A stretch of DNA of 54,167 nucleotides from an uncultured Deferribacteraceae bacterium. Lineage in GTDB: Bacteria; Chrysiogenota; Deferribacteres; Deferribacterales; Mucispirillaceae. Under the pieces are notes generated by a model. The model made no database searches. It saw only the letters and a program-made list of their open reading frames with translations, and was not told the DNA's origin. Positions 9,606-18,877 of the stretch are shown here, one piece after another. A program made the position numbers and the translations under genes. The stretch spans positions 1 through 54,167 of the forward strand of contig CAMRDM010000002.1 in the NCBI GenBank assembly GCA_947041225.1, read 5' to 3'. Position 1 is the stretch's first letter. Each line of letters starts with the position of its first letter.

Positions 9606-9940
9606 ATGTTGGTACTCATACCTGCCTTAACTGATTGCACAACATTCTCTATTGATGCTAAATATTACCTCGATATCTCGGTTAAATCTGTTGATGATAT
9701 CAAGGTGTCGTTTGATAAGGTAAAATCAAGAATAGGTAATTCTGGATATGTTAAGACTACAAATGAATGTAAGTTTTATCTGGATGAAGATATACTTGCT
9801 AAAGAAAAGGCACAACGATCTAGTTTCCTGTTAATGAGAAGGATTATGCAAATATCCTAAATGATCTAACTGGACGGTTATATATAATCACAGAACCAAA
9901 TAAATATCTCAAAGTTATACGGTACTGTTCTGATCCTTAG
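9606..9940 (+). pseudogene. Frameshifted short lipoprotein gene
   Basis: An 84-aa frame starts with a lipoprotein-like signal (MLVLIPALTDCTTF) and reads a plausible domain up to about 9820, then ends in RRIMQIS. Moving one base near 9825-9835 lets the frame continue as PVNEKDYANILNDL and on to RYCSDP with a stop at 9938-9940, about 111 aa in all. The continuity suggests a single-base indel. It is the only plus-strand gene in the Sel1 cluster. It could instead be two unrelated small frames. Confidence 0.45.
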
Positions 9941-10058
9941 TAATTTTTACTAGCACTAATATCATGGTGGGGTAGATTAATCTCTATCCAACCTTCTGAA
10001 ACTTCTAACTATATTTATAAAAACAGTACACCTTCAAAATCTCAACTACTACTACCTA

Positions 10059-10694
10059 CTACTTACTATTTTTGTGATCTAACAGAACTTCATAAAGATC
10101 ACAACCAGTATTACTTCCCATCTCACAACCATCTTTTGAGAAAATTAATCCTTTCTCTATATCCATCGGAACGCCTTTATTATTACTATAAATTAATGCA
10201 ATAGCTGTGCAACCCTGAGCTTCGCCACCGTTACAAGCTTTCTCATAAAACTCTAGAGCCTTTATATAATCTATAGGAAAATGATCGCCTCGCTTATAGA
10301 GATCACCTAGATATGCACAACCTAAAGCGTATCCACTATCACAAGCTTTACTATATGCTAGCATACCCTTTTTATAATCGGCTTCTACATATTCAGCACG
10401 ATCATACATATGACCAGCACCGATACACGCATCAATAACTCCACCTTCACACGCTTTGTTGTAAAGTTCAGCTCCTTTTTCATAATCCTGATTTACGCCT
10501 TGACCATTATTATACATACCACCAAGACTGTAACAACTCTCAAAATTGTCTGCCTTGCACTCTTTATTATATTTCCTAAACAACTCTTTATGCTGTTTTT
10601 TAATCAACTTCTCATCATCTGCATGCAATACAGAAACATTAACTAATCCAAAAAACATAAACGTAATCATAAAAACAACTGTAAAAAAATTCAT
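10059..10694 (-). CDS. Sel1-repeat secreted protein
   Basis: 211 aa: signal peptide (ends VSVLHADDE), a basic stretch (KLIKKQHKELFRKY), four Cys-paired Sel1 repeats and a cap (CEMGSNTGCDLY). Its repeats are less uniform than in the 1-5 kb group, suggesting an older copy. Probably periplasmic or secreted; function unknown. Confidence 0.85.
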   Translation of the reverse strand: MNFFTVVFMITFMFFGLVNVSVLHADDEKLIKKQHKELFRKYNKECKADNFESCYSLGGMYNNGQGVNQDYEKGAELYNKACEGGVIDACIGAGHMYDRAEYVEADYKKGMLAYSKACDSGYALGCAYLGDLYKRGDHFPIDYIKALEFYEKACNGGEAQGCTAIALIYSNNKGVPMDIEKGLIFSKDGCEMGSNTGCDLYEVLLDHKNSK

Positions 10695-10782
10695 CTATAA
10701 AAGCCTCACTATTAAAAAAATATTATATATAAATATATCTTATAATATAATTCAGAAAGTTGAAACCAATATTTTAAATGTA

Positions 10783-10812
10783 AAAAAAAGAGGATGTCGT
10801 TCAACACCCTCT
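10783..10812 (-). terminator. Rho-independent terminator
   Basis: On the minus strand AGAGGGTGT pairs with ACATCCTCT (one G-U pair) around a 6-nt loop and is followed by eight T. It ends the unit containing the Sel1 gene at 10872-11255. Confidence 0.8.
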
Positions 10813-10871
10813 AACTTATATTTATAATAAATTTTTCTGCTTTTAAAATTTTAACGCAAATAACCTAAATA

Positions 10872-11255
10872 TTATTTCATCATTTTGTCAGATAATATCT
10901 TTTTAAATTTGCAAGCATTCTCATTACCTAAATCACAACCTTTCTCTGATATATGTAATGCGTTATCGTAATCAACTGCTACACCCTCGCCTATCGCATA
11001 CATCATCGCAAGATTGCCACAACCATCAGGATTATTACCATCACAAGCTTTTGTATAAAACTCAACAGCTCGCTTTGAATTCTTCTCTACACCCTCACCG
11101 TTCGCATATATTAATCCAAGTTCAAAACAACTATTAGTATCACCACTCGTACACTCTTTATCATATTTAGCAACAACCTTGCTATCTGCATACGACACAG
11201 AAACATTAACTAATGCCAGAAACATAAACATAAAAACAACTGTAAAAATTCTCAT
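10872..11255 (-). CDS. Short Sel1-repeat secreted protein
   Basis: 127 aa: signal peptide (MRIFTVVFMFMF... SYADSK), two Cys-paired Sel1 repeats and a cap ending SDKMMK. Monocistronic judging from the downstream terminator and about 170 bp to the next gene. Probably periplasmic. Confidence 0.83.
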   Translation of the reverse strand: MRIFTVVFMFMFLALVNVSVSYADSKVVAKYDKECTSGDTNSCFELGLIYANGEGVEKNSKRAVEFYTKACDGNNPDGCGNLAMMYAIGEGVAVDYDNALHISEKGCDLGNENACKFKKILSDKMMK

Positions 11256-11425
11256 CTAAAAACTCCCTTTACTAAAAATCATGATCTAAGTGTATACGAA
11301 ATAACATAAATTGAAAAGTGATTAATCATATAGTAAATATCAAAAAAGGATTACAAAAATCTTCTTACTTTATATTTGTAAAAAAATTGCTACTCTCAAT
11401 ACCTTAATATCTAAAAAAACTAAAA

Positions 11426-12139
11426 TTATTTACTCTCCATCTCTTCTTCTATCAATCTATAAATCTCACACCCTTCTTCATCTCTAAGATCGCAACTCTT
11501 TTTTGATAATCTTAACGCTTTATTATAATCAACTGATATATGCTCCCCTATCGCATACATCATCGCAAGATTATTGCAACTTGCAGTAAAGCCAGCATTA
11601 CATGATTTACTATAAAGCTTGCTAGCCTTTTTATAATCAGCAACTACACCTTTATTGCTCTCATATATAACTCCAAGATTGAAACAAGCTCCTGCATATC
11701 CACCATCACAAGCCTTCTCATAAAACTCTACTGCCTTCTTATAGTCGATCGGTACATCTGTACCCATCGCATACATAACACCGATCTCAAAACAGCTCTC
11801 TGGACTTCCAGCAATACACGCTTTATTAAATAACTCGACAGCTTTTTTACGGTCAACTGCTACCCCATCACCATTATAGTAACAACCACCAAGATTGTAA
11901 CAACCATCTACAACTCCACCGATACAAGCTTGTTTATATAAGTCACTCGCTTTTTTACGATCAATAGGAGCTCCATCTCCTTCAAAATACATTACTCCAA
12001 GATTAAAGCAACCTATCAAATCCCCTCCATCACAAGCCTCTGTAAATTTATCAAATAACTCTTTGTCATCTGCATGCAATACCGAAATATTAATTACAGC
12101 AAACGATAGAAACATAAAAACAATTACAAAAAATCTCAT
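11426..12139 (-). CDS. Sel1-repeat secreted protein
   Basis: 237 aa: signal peptide (ends ISVLHADDK), five Cys-paired Sel1 repeats and an acidic cap (CDLRDEEGCEIYRLIEEE). Last member of the minus-strand Sel1 cluster. The tail keeps the charged pattern that the 1667-2314 gene has lost by frameshift. Function unknown. Confidence 0.86.
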   Translation of the reverse strand: MRFFVIVFMFLSFAVINISVLHADDKELFDKFTEACDGGDLIGCFNLGVMYFEGDGAPIDRKKASDLYKQACIGGVVDGCYNLGGCYYNGDGVAVDRKKAVELFNKACIAGSPESCFEIGVMYAMGTDVPIDYKKAVEFYEKACDGGYAGACFNLGVIYESNKGVVADYKKASKLYSKSCNAGFTASCNNLAMMYAIGEHISVDYNKALRLSKKSCDLRDEEGCEIYRLIEEEMESK

Positions 12140-12603
12140 ACTAAATCCTCTCCATAAAATACTGTGATAGCTTTATAGATAATATATCATAACTTTAAAA
12201 AGTTAATAGCTATATTTTAAACCATAAAAACTTACATCTATTTATATACGCTATATTACTCGTACCATTAAACTATTATCATATTAAAACATCAACATAA
12301 TTGACTTTTTAATCTATCTATGAAAGAATAGACTAAATTATACGATATTAGTGTTAATATTATATAATAACAATACAGGCGCGACGCAATTTTAAAGTAC
12401 GCATGATATTCCTATATTTATCTTATGCAGCACACTAGACTAAGCTTTGAGGCGCAAGATGAAAATGTTTAAAACCCGTTTCTTTTTAAAATTGTTCTAC
12501 TCTATCGTAATTATATTTCTGTTTACTGCTTTTACATTTTTAAACTCATAAATGATATAGATAAAACGTAACATAATAATATATAATTTGATATACAAAA
12601 ATA
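12140..12603. other. 464-bp intergenic region
   Basis: AT-rich spacer between the divergent Sel1 gene and the PseH-like gene. Apart from the possible 30-residue hydrophobic frame listed separately, I see no RNA gene, terminator or repeat in it. A GC-richer patch (AGGCGCGACGC, near 12376) stands out but I cannot assign it. Confidence 0.5.
12459..12551 (+). CDS. Possible 30-aa hydrophobic peptide or gene remnant
   Basis: ATG at 12459, preceded by a GAGG-like site, reads a 30-aa peptide (MKMFKTRFFLKLFYS...) with one membrane helix and a stop at 12549-12551. It looks like the N-terminal signal anchor of a larger membrane protein, such as a sensor, that has lost the rest. It could be chance. Confidence 0.25.
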   Translation: MKMFKTRFFLKLFYSIVIIFLFTAFTFLNS

Positions 12604-12696
12604 TTGTCTAAAACAAATAATACAACTATACTTAAACTCAAGTTAGATAGGTTAGTTGATAATCTATATTGGCTCGAAATAAATGATGTGATAAAT

Positions 12697-13209
12697 ATGG
12701 AAATAGAAATTGAATTTAAAAATATTTTAGATATTGATAGAGACACTCAACTTAAAATTCGTAACTGGCGTAATCATGACGATGTACGCAAATATCTGTT
12801 TAATAGCAATCTTATAACTGAAGAGGAACACTTTAACTGGCTTACATCGTTAAAAAATAACGATAAAAACCTATACTTTATTGCATATAAAAAGAATACT
12901 TCTATTGGAGTTGTTAATGCTACAAAAATTGATAACATAAATAAAAGTTGTGATGTAGGTATATATTTGAATCCAGATTATTTTTTTAAAGGTTTAGGTT
13001 CGTATATATATCGCTTATTTATTGAATATATTTTTAACAACTTAAATGTAGAAAACATAAAATGCGAAGTGTTAGGGGAAAACATTGCATCTTTAAAACT
13101 GCATAGAAAAGTAGGCTTTGTAGAGGATATAAAAAGAAAAGAGATTATCCATGATAATAAAACAACTAATGTACATCTATTTGAAATATCTAAAGCTATA
13201 ACTTCTTAA
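12697..13209 (+). CDS. GNAT acetyltransferase, PseH-like
   Basis: 170 aa from the ATG at 12697. The longer frame from a TTG at 12604 has no ribosome site, and the shorter form fits the family length. GNAT features are present: IRNWRNHDDVRKYLF near the N-terminus, the acetyl-CoA loop region FFKGLGSYIYRLF, and ENIASLKLHRKVGF at the end. This pattern is close to PseH, which N-acetylates a UDP-4-amino-dideoxy sugar in pseudaminic acid synthesis for flagellin or surface glycans. No other pse gene is in the window, so the sugar pathway is inferred only from similarity. Confidence 0.7.
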   Translation: MEIEIEFKNILDIDRDTQLKIRNWRNHDDVRKYLFNSNLITEEEHFNWLTSLKNNDKNLYFIAYKKNTSIGVVNATKIDNINKSCDVGIYLNPDYFFKGLGSYIYRLFIEYIFNNLNVENIKCEVLGENIASLKLHRKVGFVEDIKRKEIIHDNKTTNVHLFEISKAITS

Positions 13210-13285
13210 TTAAAAATTAGAGATAAAGTAAATAACTTTCTATATAACACAAATTCATTCATCTATTGATTAGAAAAGTTATATT

Positions 13286-14509
13286 CTAATCTATAATAAA
13301 ATGTTTTAATTTATTAAAAACTTTTCTTTCTGTTAACTCTTCATTGTATTTAAAATAAACTACACAGATATTATTTTCAGAACATAATTGTTTCTTTAGT
13401 ATATCTCTTTTTTTATTTTTTTCAAACCCCTCTTCTCCACCAAAAATAGATATCGGTTTATAATGTTGTTCACCCTGATATTCAATCGCTAATTTTAATT
13501 CAGGAATAAAAATATCTAACCTCTGCCTTCCTAGCCAATCTGGGCTAGCCTCTCTAATAACTTCATATTTATCGAATAACATTTTTACTGTATTAAATAA
13601 AAATGTTTCATTTACCCATCTTTCGCCAATTTTAGGATAATTTAATATCTCTCTAATCTCATTTTCAGCTTCTCTATCAATTCTTTTATTCTCTTCAATA
13701 TATTCTTCATTAAAACTATCTATCTTGCCTTTTTCTATTGCAAGTTTTTCAATATAAGCTCCATAAACAACTTTTATTTTACTACCATACATACTGCTAC
13801 AGTATGTGAATGATGGTATTTTATTAGTGCAAAAATGACAAATACCCTTTTTATAGTTTGCAGTAGAGAAAGAGTCTAGAAATTCTTTCTTATGAGTACC
13901 GATATTTATCTCCTCTTTAATTTGACTCATATAGATATAAAAACTATCTTTAAAACATTCACAAAAAAATAGATCTCTACAAACTTTGCATTCAAATTTT
14001 AACCACCAATCATATCCACCATGCATAAAATCTTGAAGTAACTCGCCATCACATAAATGATCTTTGTGAGTTGAATAAATCTCATTAAATATTTCTTTAG
14101 GAATGAAAAAAGAATTGATTCTTACTTTAAATTTATTTTTTGTCTTTAACTCTATTTTTTTTATGCGTACAGCAATAAAAACATTATTTGCATATTCAAT
14201 TTCTAAGTATTTAGTTATTGTTGGTTCATTAAGACATAATTCATCTACTTGTTTAGTTGTATTAATTGTTACCTCAACATAATGAGTTAGAAATCCTTTT
14301 TTTGATAATTCTTTTAAATTCGATGTTTTCTTTGTCTCAAAGCTTCCTAACTCTATCTTCCACTCAATTATATTATCATCTATAAGATAACTACAAAAAG
14401 ACTGTTCTATAGATGCGAGTATTATATCATTTAAGCTTTTAGATGAATTCATTTCATTATTAATATTTAATGCAAGTATCTTCTTACCAATATCTAGAGT
14501 AACATTCAT
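13286..14509 (-). CDS. Zinc-cluster protein with PD-(D/E)XK-like nuclease domain
   Basis: 407 aa, soluble. The middle has Cys clusters likely to bind zinc (FECKVCRDLFFCECF and ICHFCTNK). The C-terminal 110 residues show RLDIFIPELKLAIEYQGEQHY, which fits the restriction-endonuclease-like core (D then E-x-Q, with Q in place of the usual K), followed by KKRDILKKQLC. Such domains occur in stand-alone nucleases and repair or defence proteins. The N-terminal 180 residues are not recognised. Transcribed alone next to tRNA-Leu. Confidence 0.6.
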   Translation of the reverse strand: MNVTLDIGKKILALNINNEMNSSKSLNDIILASIEQSFCSYLIDDNIIEWKIELGSFETKKTSNLKELSKKGFLTHYVEVTINTTKQVDELCLNEPTITKYLEIEYANNVFIAVRIKKIELKTKNKFKVRINSFFIPKEIFNEIYSTHKDHLCDGELLQDFMHGGYDWWLKFECKVCRDLFFCECFKDSFYIYMSQIKEEINIGTHKKEFLDSFSTANYKKGICHFCTNKIPSFTYCSSMYGSKIKVVYGAYIEKLAIEKGKIDSFNEEYIEENKRIDREAENEIREILNYPKIGERWVNETFLFNTVKMLFDKYEVIREASPDWLGRQRLDIFIPELKLAIEYQGEQHYKPISIFGGEEGFEKNKKRDILKKQLCSENNICVVYFKYNEELTERKVFNKLKHFIID

Positions 14510-14684
14510 TACATGCTCCTATTTATAAGTCACAATGCTTTAGAAAACTTGGTGTATTACTTCTAAAATCACTAATCATATCTTGTATATTATAATTAAA
14601 GATTATTTAAGTTATTATAGATTGATTTCTTTTTGGAATTTCTATAACTGAATGTTACAGAAATAAACCGTATAGAGTATAAAA

Positions 14685-14768
14685 TGCCCAAGGCCGGACT
14701 TGAACCGGCACAGCCTTGCGACCGAGGGATTTTAAATCCCTTGCGTCTACCTATTCCGCCACTCGGGC
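14685..14768 (-). tRNA. tRNA-Leu (anticodon UAA)
   Basis: The minus strand folds as a class II tRNA: acceptor stem GCCCGAG/CTTGGGC with one G-U pair, discriminator A, T-arm with GGTTCAAGTCC, long variable arm, and anticodon stem AGGGA/TCCCT around loop TTTAAAA giving anticodon TAA. No CCA is encoded. It lies between the chromosome-like part and the conjugation block. I found no duplicate of its 3' end elsewhere in the window. Confidence 0.95.
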
Positions 14769-14852
14769 TGATTTTATATTCCTTACGGAAAAGTATAATT
14801 ACATAATCTTACGTTTTTGTCAATACTCTAAAAAATCTTTAGTGTATAAGCC

Positions 14853-16355
14853 ATGAAGACGTCTATTAAAAGTTGCAAAACGTCTTCAATACAAATACCT
14901 ATATATGTTGAATTACTAGATCAATATAGCACCTATGAAGATACTGCACTCATCAATCAGATGTTATATATGGATCGCCCGTTATCGATATGGGATATAA
15001 AAAATCTAACGCTTTACGATAAATCGATAAGAACATTAAGAAAGCGTTTGAACTCGCTTGTATGTAGAGGGATTTTAACAAGAACAGCACACCCTACTCT
15101 ATACAATAAATCTTATTATACGGCTAACAAAAATATCCTTATACCTACAAGCAATAAACTTGTAACCTTGATCGAATCTAAAGATATGGTACACGGCGAT
15201 TATCACTCTGCAGCTGTTATCAATCATTTCAGAGGTTTAGTATCTGCTGAGAAAGATAAGGAAACTATATCGGTAGCAGAGATATCATCTAAACTACAAA
15301 TGGATATATCTACAACATCGATCAGACGACGTATCGAGGTTTTAGAAAGATCAGGTATTTTTAAACGTAAACTTATTGGACGTGTATATGAGTATGAATT
15401 AAATAGCGATCTACTACTACAGAATTATACTCCAGAGTTGATCGCTTACGCTTCAGATAAGTTGGCAGATATTTTCACTATATACTTAGAGAATAAAAAT
15501 AAATATATCCCTAAAGGTTTAAAAGAATCATTCACACGTTTATTAGAAAACGGATACGATTTTGTATCGATAAAACATATCATCGCATATCTTGGGCTTG
15601 GTAAAAGCGATTACACAAAAAGTATCTTCACAGTAAAAAATATAAAAACGCATTATGAAGACCTTGCATATAAATCATCTAAAGAGTTATCGAAAAGAAA
15701 AGCTAACAGGTACATCTATAAACTGTTAAACGGTTTAATAAATTTCACTAATACCGTTGCTGTTGCAATAGCTCCAGTAGTTACAGCTAACGCCTCATTA
15801 GAGCATCTATTATGGTTTGAGGTAGATAAACTTGTTAATAGTCGTATCGCTCCTCTAAAGGCGTTATACAACAAGTATAGTTATAATACTGGACTTGATT
15901 ATGAAGATTTAATAAATGAATGTAAACTGTTTCTATTTAAGAAATCTAAAAATAATAATATATCTCCTGATCAAATAAAAAGTACAACTATACATGGATA
16001 TATCCGTCAATACTGTAATAGTCTGCGATCTAACTCTAGCAATGTAGAGATTGATAATATCGATCATCTACCTGCCTTAGAGTTTCAAAACGATCTACAC
16101 AGCGATATAGATAATTACGATTACGATAATGTTATGGATAAAGTATCAGACAAGTTCAAAGATATCCCTGAGAAAGCTATGGCGATTATATTAGATATGC
16201 TTGGAGCTGACGGTATCAAACTAACTCAACGTGAGGCTTCAAAGAAGTATAGCATACCGTTAAGCTCATTTAACAACTATATTAAACCGTACTTCGATGC
16301 TGTTAAGCGTATCGCAGGGATCGATATAGAAATAGAGGAACACTCCTCCTCTTAA
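14853..16355 (+). CDS. Winged-helix regulator with sigma-70-like C-terminal part
   Basis: 500 aa, soluble. Two helix-turn-helix/winged-helix-like segments are visible: about residues 60-85 (DKSIRTLRKRLNSLVCRGIL) and 140-180 (SVAEISSKLQMD...SIRRRIEVLERSGIF). The C-terminal part looks like an alternative sigma factor: YNTGLDYEDLINECKLFLF (about 343-362) resembles region 2.1, and LTQREASKKYSIPLSSFNNY (about 455-475) a region 4 helix-turn-helix. It precedes the T4SS operon on the same strand by about 370 bp. A regulator of the element is the best guess; a replication initiator is the alternative. Confidence 0.45.
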   Translation: MKTSIKSCKTSSIQIPIYVELLDQYSTYEDTALINQMLYMDRPLSIWDIKNLTLYDKSIRTLRKRLNSLVCRGILTRTAHPTLYNKSYYTANKNILIPTSNKLVTLIESKDMVHGDYHSAAVINHFRGLVSAEKDKETISVAEISSKLQMDISTTSIRRRIEVLERSGIFKRKLIGRVYEYELNSDLLLQNYTPELIAYASDKLADIFTIYLENKNKYIPKGLKESFTRLLENGYDFVSIKHIIAYLGLGKSDYTKSIFTVKNIKTHYEDLAYKSSKELSKRKANRYIYKLLNGLINFTNTVAVAIAPVVTANASLEHLLWFEVDKLVNSRIAPLKALYNKYSYNTGLDYEDLINECKLFLFKKSKNNNISPDQIKSTTIHGYIRQYCNSLRSNSSNVEIDNIDHLPALEFQNDLHSDIDNYDYDNVMDKVSDKFKDIPEKAMAIILDMLGADGIKLTQREASKKYSIPLSSFNNYIKPYFDAVKRIAGIDIEIEEHSSS

Positions 16356-16728
16356 CCGATATAGAGTAATCACCGTACCTAAAACCTATCAAACACCATT
16401 TAATTCGATAAAAATACACTCTAACAGTACCACTATATCTAAAATTAAGTATTTATCGTAAAAATCAATCTAAAAAAATAGTAAAACCACCTAAAAACAG
16501 AAAAAACAACGATTTTTATAGTATTTATTACTCTATGCACCACTTTTGACCAACTATCAACTAAAAAGCACCAACTATCCCCCATTTTTAACAGGTATAG
16601 AGAAGATTTAAGATAAAGGTATTCTTATCTTTACTAATTAAGAATGTTTAATCCATAAAAAAATATGTTGTTAATTTATACAATTCTCGAACAAGCCTCT
16701 GATATATAAGGGTGAGAGGAATTTATTT
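16356..16728. promoter_or_regulatory. 373-bp region upstream of the T4SS operon
   Basis: No gene. It holds a perfect 7-bp inverted repeat AAGATAA/TTATCTT with an 8-nt loop at 16610-16631, and a CCTCT...AGAGG dyad just before the first tra start. Presumably it contains the operon promoter; a precise -10/-35 pair is not clear in this AT-rich sequence. The eight-copy CCC..GGG leader of the 37-42 kb region is not present here. Confidence 0.45.
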
Positions 16729-17529
16729 ATGATAGATAATAAACTAATTGATTTTACAAGTTGCGATATAGAAGAGATTAATTCTTACGTTGAATCTATA
16801 TCGAATAAATATAACCTTTCAACTGATAGCATATTAGATACTTTACAGATCATATTAAGTGAAGTTCTCACAGAAGAGTTAGGTTACAAAGTTATTGCTA
16901 AGATGAGTAGCACAACCCTTTCTATTTTTGGATCTATAAATCAACACGGTATAGAGAATGAATTTCAATTATCGTTAAATAATATTAAAAAACATCATAT
17001 CAAAAAAATCTTTCAACTGTTTCTTCAAAAATTATCAGCACAAGAAGAAGAGAAAATTTTAGAAAAATATAAGTATCTAAAAAGATCTATCGTTCAAGGC
17101 AAGATAGTGAAAAAGCATAATAATGAATACCTTGTAAGCATTATCACAAATATAACTGAAGATGAAGAAGTAGAAGTTATAGCTCATTGTAACAAAAACT
17201 CATTTTTTAAAAGTGAAACAGAAGCACTACAACCTAGTGAATTATGGTTTCAAGTAAACAATGTGAAAGTTGAAGAGTATGAAGGCGTATATAGACTAGT
17301 AATAAGTTTAACAAGAAAGAGTATGGAACTTCCTTTACAGTTCATCAAACAAACTGTCAATGATAGCACCTTAAAATTAAAAGCAATGTATCGTGCAAAC
17401 GGTATTTATAAAATAAGAACATCAAGGAAAATTCCTAAATCAACATTAGAGATACTGTACAAAGAATTTAAAGATGAGAAATTTATTTTTAAGTTAGATC
17501 AAAAAACGGTTGGTATTAATAATGGATAA
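16729..17529 (+). CDS. NusA-like protein, first gene of the T4SS operon
   Basis: 266 aa. It follows the order of the NusA N-terminal half: NTD (about 1-100), S1 RNA-binding domain (about 118-200, EKYKYLKRSIVQGKIVKK) and the start of KH1 (LTRKSMELPLQFIKQTVND ... KLKAMYRANGIYKIRTSR), which matches NusA's LSRTSPEF...EVPEI...AR.PG.RAKI pattern. It stops before KH1 completes, and the chromosomal protein's KH2 and AR domains are absent. NusA binds RNA polymerase and controls pausing, termination and antitermination. A copy at the head of an operon of about 18 kb suggests element-specific antitermination (inference). It overlaps the next gene. Confidence 0.7.
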   Translation: MIDNKLIDFTSCDIEEINSYVESISNKYNLSTDSILDTLQIILSEVLTEELGYKVIAKMSSTTLSIFGSINQHGIENEFQLSLNNIKKHHIKKIFQLFLQKLSAQEEEKILEKYKYLKRSIVQGKIVKKHNNEYLVSIITNITEDEEVEVIAHCNKNSFFKSETEALQPSELWFQVNNVKVEEYEGVYRLVISLTRKSMELPLQFIKQTVNDSTLKLKAMYRANGIYKIRTSRKIPKSTLEILYKEFKDEKFIFKLDQKTVGINNG

Positions 17530-18877
17530 AGAAAGAAACCTACAACTTGGTATGGGATATCATCTAAAACGTATAGCTGATCGTAAGGTAGTTAAAATAT
17601 CAATACCTGCAACGCACAGAACAAGTCATATGTGGGTATTTGGTACAACTCGTGTCGGTAAGACTAAATTGCTTGAGAGTATTATTGAACAAGATATACC
17701 AGCTGGTTTAAGCGTTGTTATTATCGATCCTAAAGGCGATGACGGTTTATTTTCTAAAGTTGTGCAAGTTGCTAAAAAGTGTGGCCGTCTATCTGACTTG
17801 ATGTTATTCACTCCGATCTTTCCAGAGTGTAGCGTACATTTTAATCCTCTAAAACATTTCTATATGATAGAGGAACAAGTGGCTCATATTATCTCAGGAA
17901 TTGCAGCAGGTAAAGAACCGTTTTTTAAGAATGTTGCTTATGAAGTTACTTTAGCACTTGTGATGACTGATAATTTAATTCGTGGATATGCAACTAACAA
18001 CTCTAAAACTTTAACACCGTTCTCACTCATAAATGTTCTAAATGAAATGAGCCATGAAAAGATAGGAAAACTGATCGGTAAAGTATCATCATATAACACA
18101 CCAGAGGCAACACAGCTATCAGCTAATTTAGAAAAAATCTATCAATCAGGACAAGATTATTACAATAAAGTGTCAAGCAGTTTACGTGTTGCATTAATGG
18201 AGTTATGTAACGGTAATATCGGTGAAGTTATCGGTAAAACATCTACAAATAAATTTATAGATCGTATCGAAGAAGGCAAGCCTACAATATTTGTCGTGCA
18301 GTTAGGATCAATGCTTACACGTCAAGCAGCACAGACAGCTGGCAAAGTTATTCTATCATCAATTCAAGCGTTAGTCGGAAGAAAACAAGCATCAGGTAAA
18401 AAATTATACCCACCACTTACAGTACATATAGATGAAGCACAATCTGTTTTATATCAAGGTATTGATGAGCTATTTGCAAAAGGTGGTTCAGCTGATTTGT
18501 TGTTACACGGATATTGCCAATCAGTATCACAGATGTATAAGGAGGTAAATAAAGATTACGCTCACTCTATTTTAGATAACTGTAACACTAAGATTTTCTT
18601 GAGAGTATCGGACGCTATAACATCTAAATTTGTATCAGATCACTTCGGAATGAAGGGAGGCTTTTCTCCTATGCTGAACGGTTCAGGATCGATGGGTTTT
18701 AGACAAGCAGAAGTTGAGTCAGTTAGAGCTAAAGAAGTTATGGATTTAGATCCTAGAAGATTTTATATGCTTGGATATAACGGAAATTATTACGGCATGA
18801 CTAACACCGTTTCAAAGCAAACATTAAAGATAAAATTTCCTGAAAGCAAGTTAGAAAATAATAGCAACACAGCATGA
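17522..18877 (+). CDS. traD: Type IV coupling ATPase, TraD/VirD4 family
   Basis: 451 aa from the ATG at 17522, which overlaps the NusA-like stop; the track start at 17510 is a TTG. Walker A GTTRVGKT at residues 41-48, IIDPKGDDGL at 67-76, Walker B VHIDEA at about 301-306, and a C-terminal YMLGYNGNYYGM. Coupling proteins bring the relaxase-DNA complex to the secretion channel at the inner membrane. Unusually, no N-terminal transmembrane helices precede the ATPase domain. The next gene, joined by an ATGA overlap, encodes a membrane-anchored protein that might tether it. Confidence 0.88.
   Translation: MDKERNLQLGMGYHLKRIADRKVVKISIPATHRTSHMWVFGTTRVGKTKLLESIIEQDIPAGLSVVIIDPKGDDGLFSKVVQVAKKCGRLSDLMLFTPIFPECSVHFNPLKHFYMIEEQVAHIISGIAAGKEPFFKNVAYEVTLALVMTDNLIRGYATNNSKTLTPFSLINVLNEMSHEKIGKLIGKVSSYNTPEATQLSANLEKIYQSGQDYYNKVSSSLRVALMELCNGNIGEVIGKTSTNKFIDRIEEGKPTIFVVQLGSMLTRQAAQTAGKVILSSIQALVGRKQASGKKLYPPLTVHIDEAQSVLYQGIDELFAKGGSADLLLHGYCQSVSQMYKEVNKDYAHSILDNCNTKIFLRVSDAITSKFVSDHFGMKGGFSPMLNGSGSMGFRQAEVESVRAKEVMDLDPRRFYMLGYNGNYYGMTNTVSKQTLKIKFPESKLENNSNTA

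Noticed and set aside
12604-12696. N-terminal extension of the PseH-like gene from TTG at 12604
   Set aside because: No ribosome site precedes it, and the family normally begins near the ATG at 12697.
14685-14768. tRNA-Leu as attachment site of an integrated conjugative element
   Set aside because: The tRNA 3' end faces away from the tra block, I found no duplicate of it, and there is no integrase in the window.
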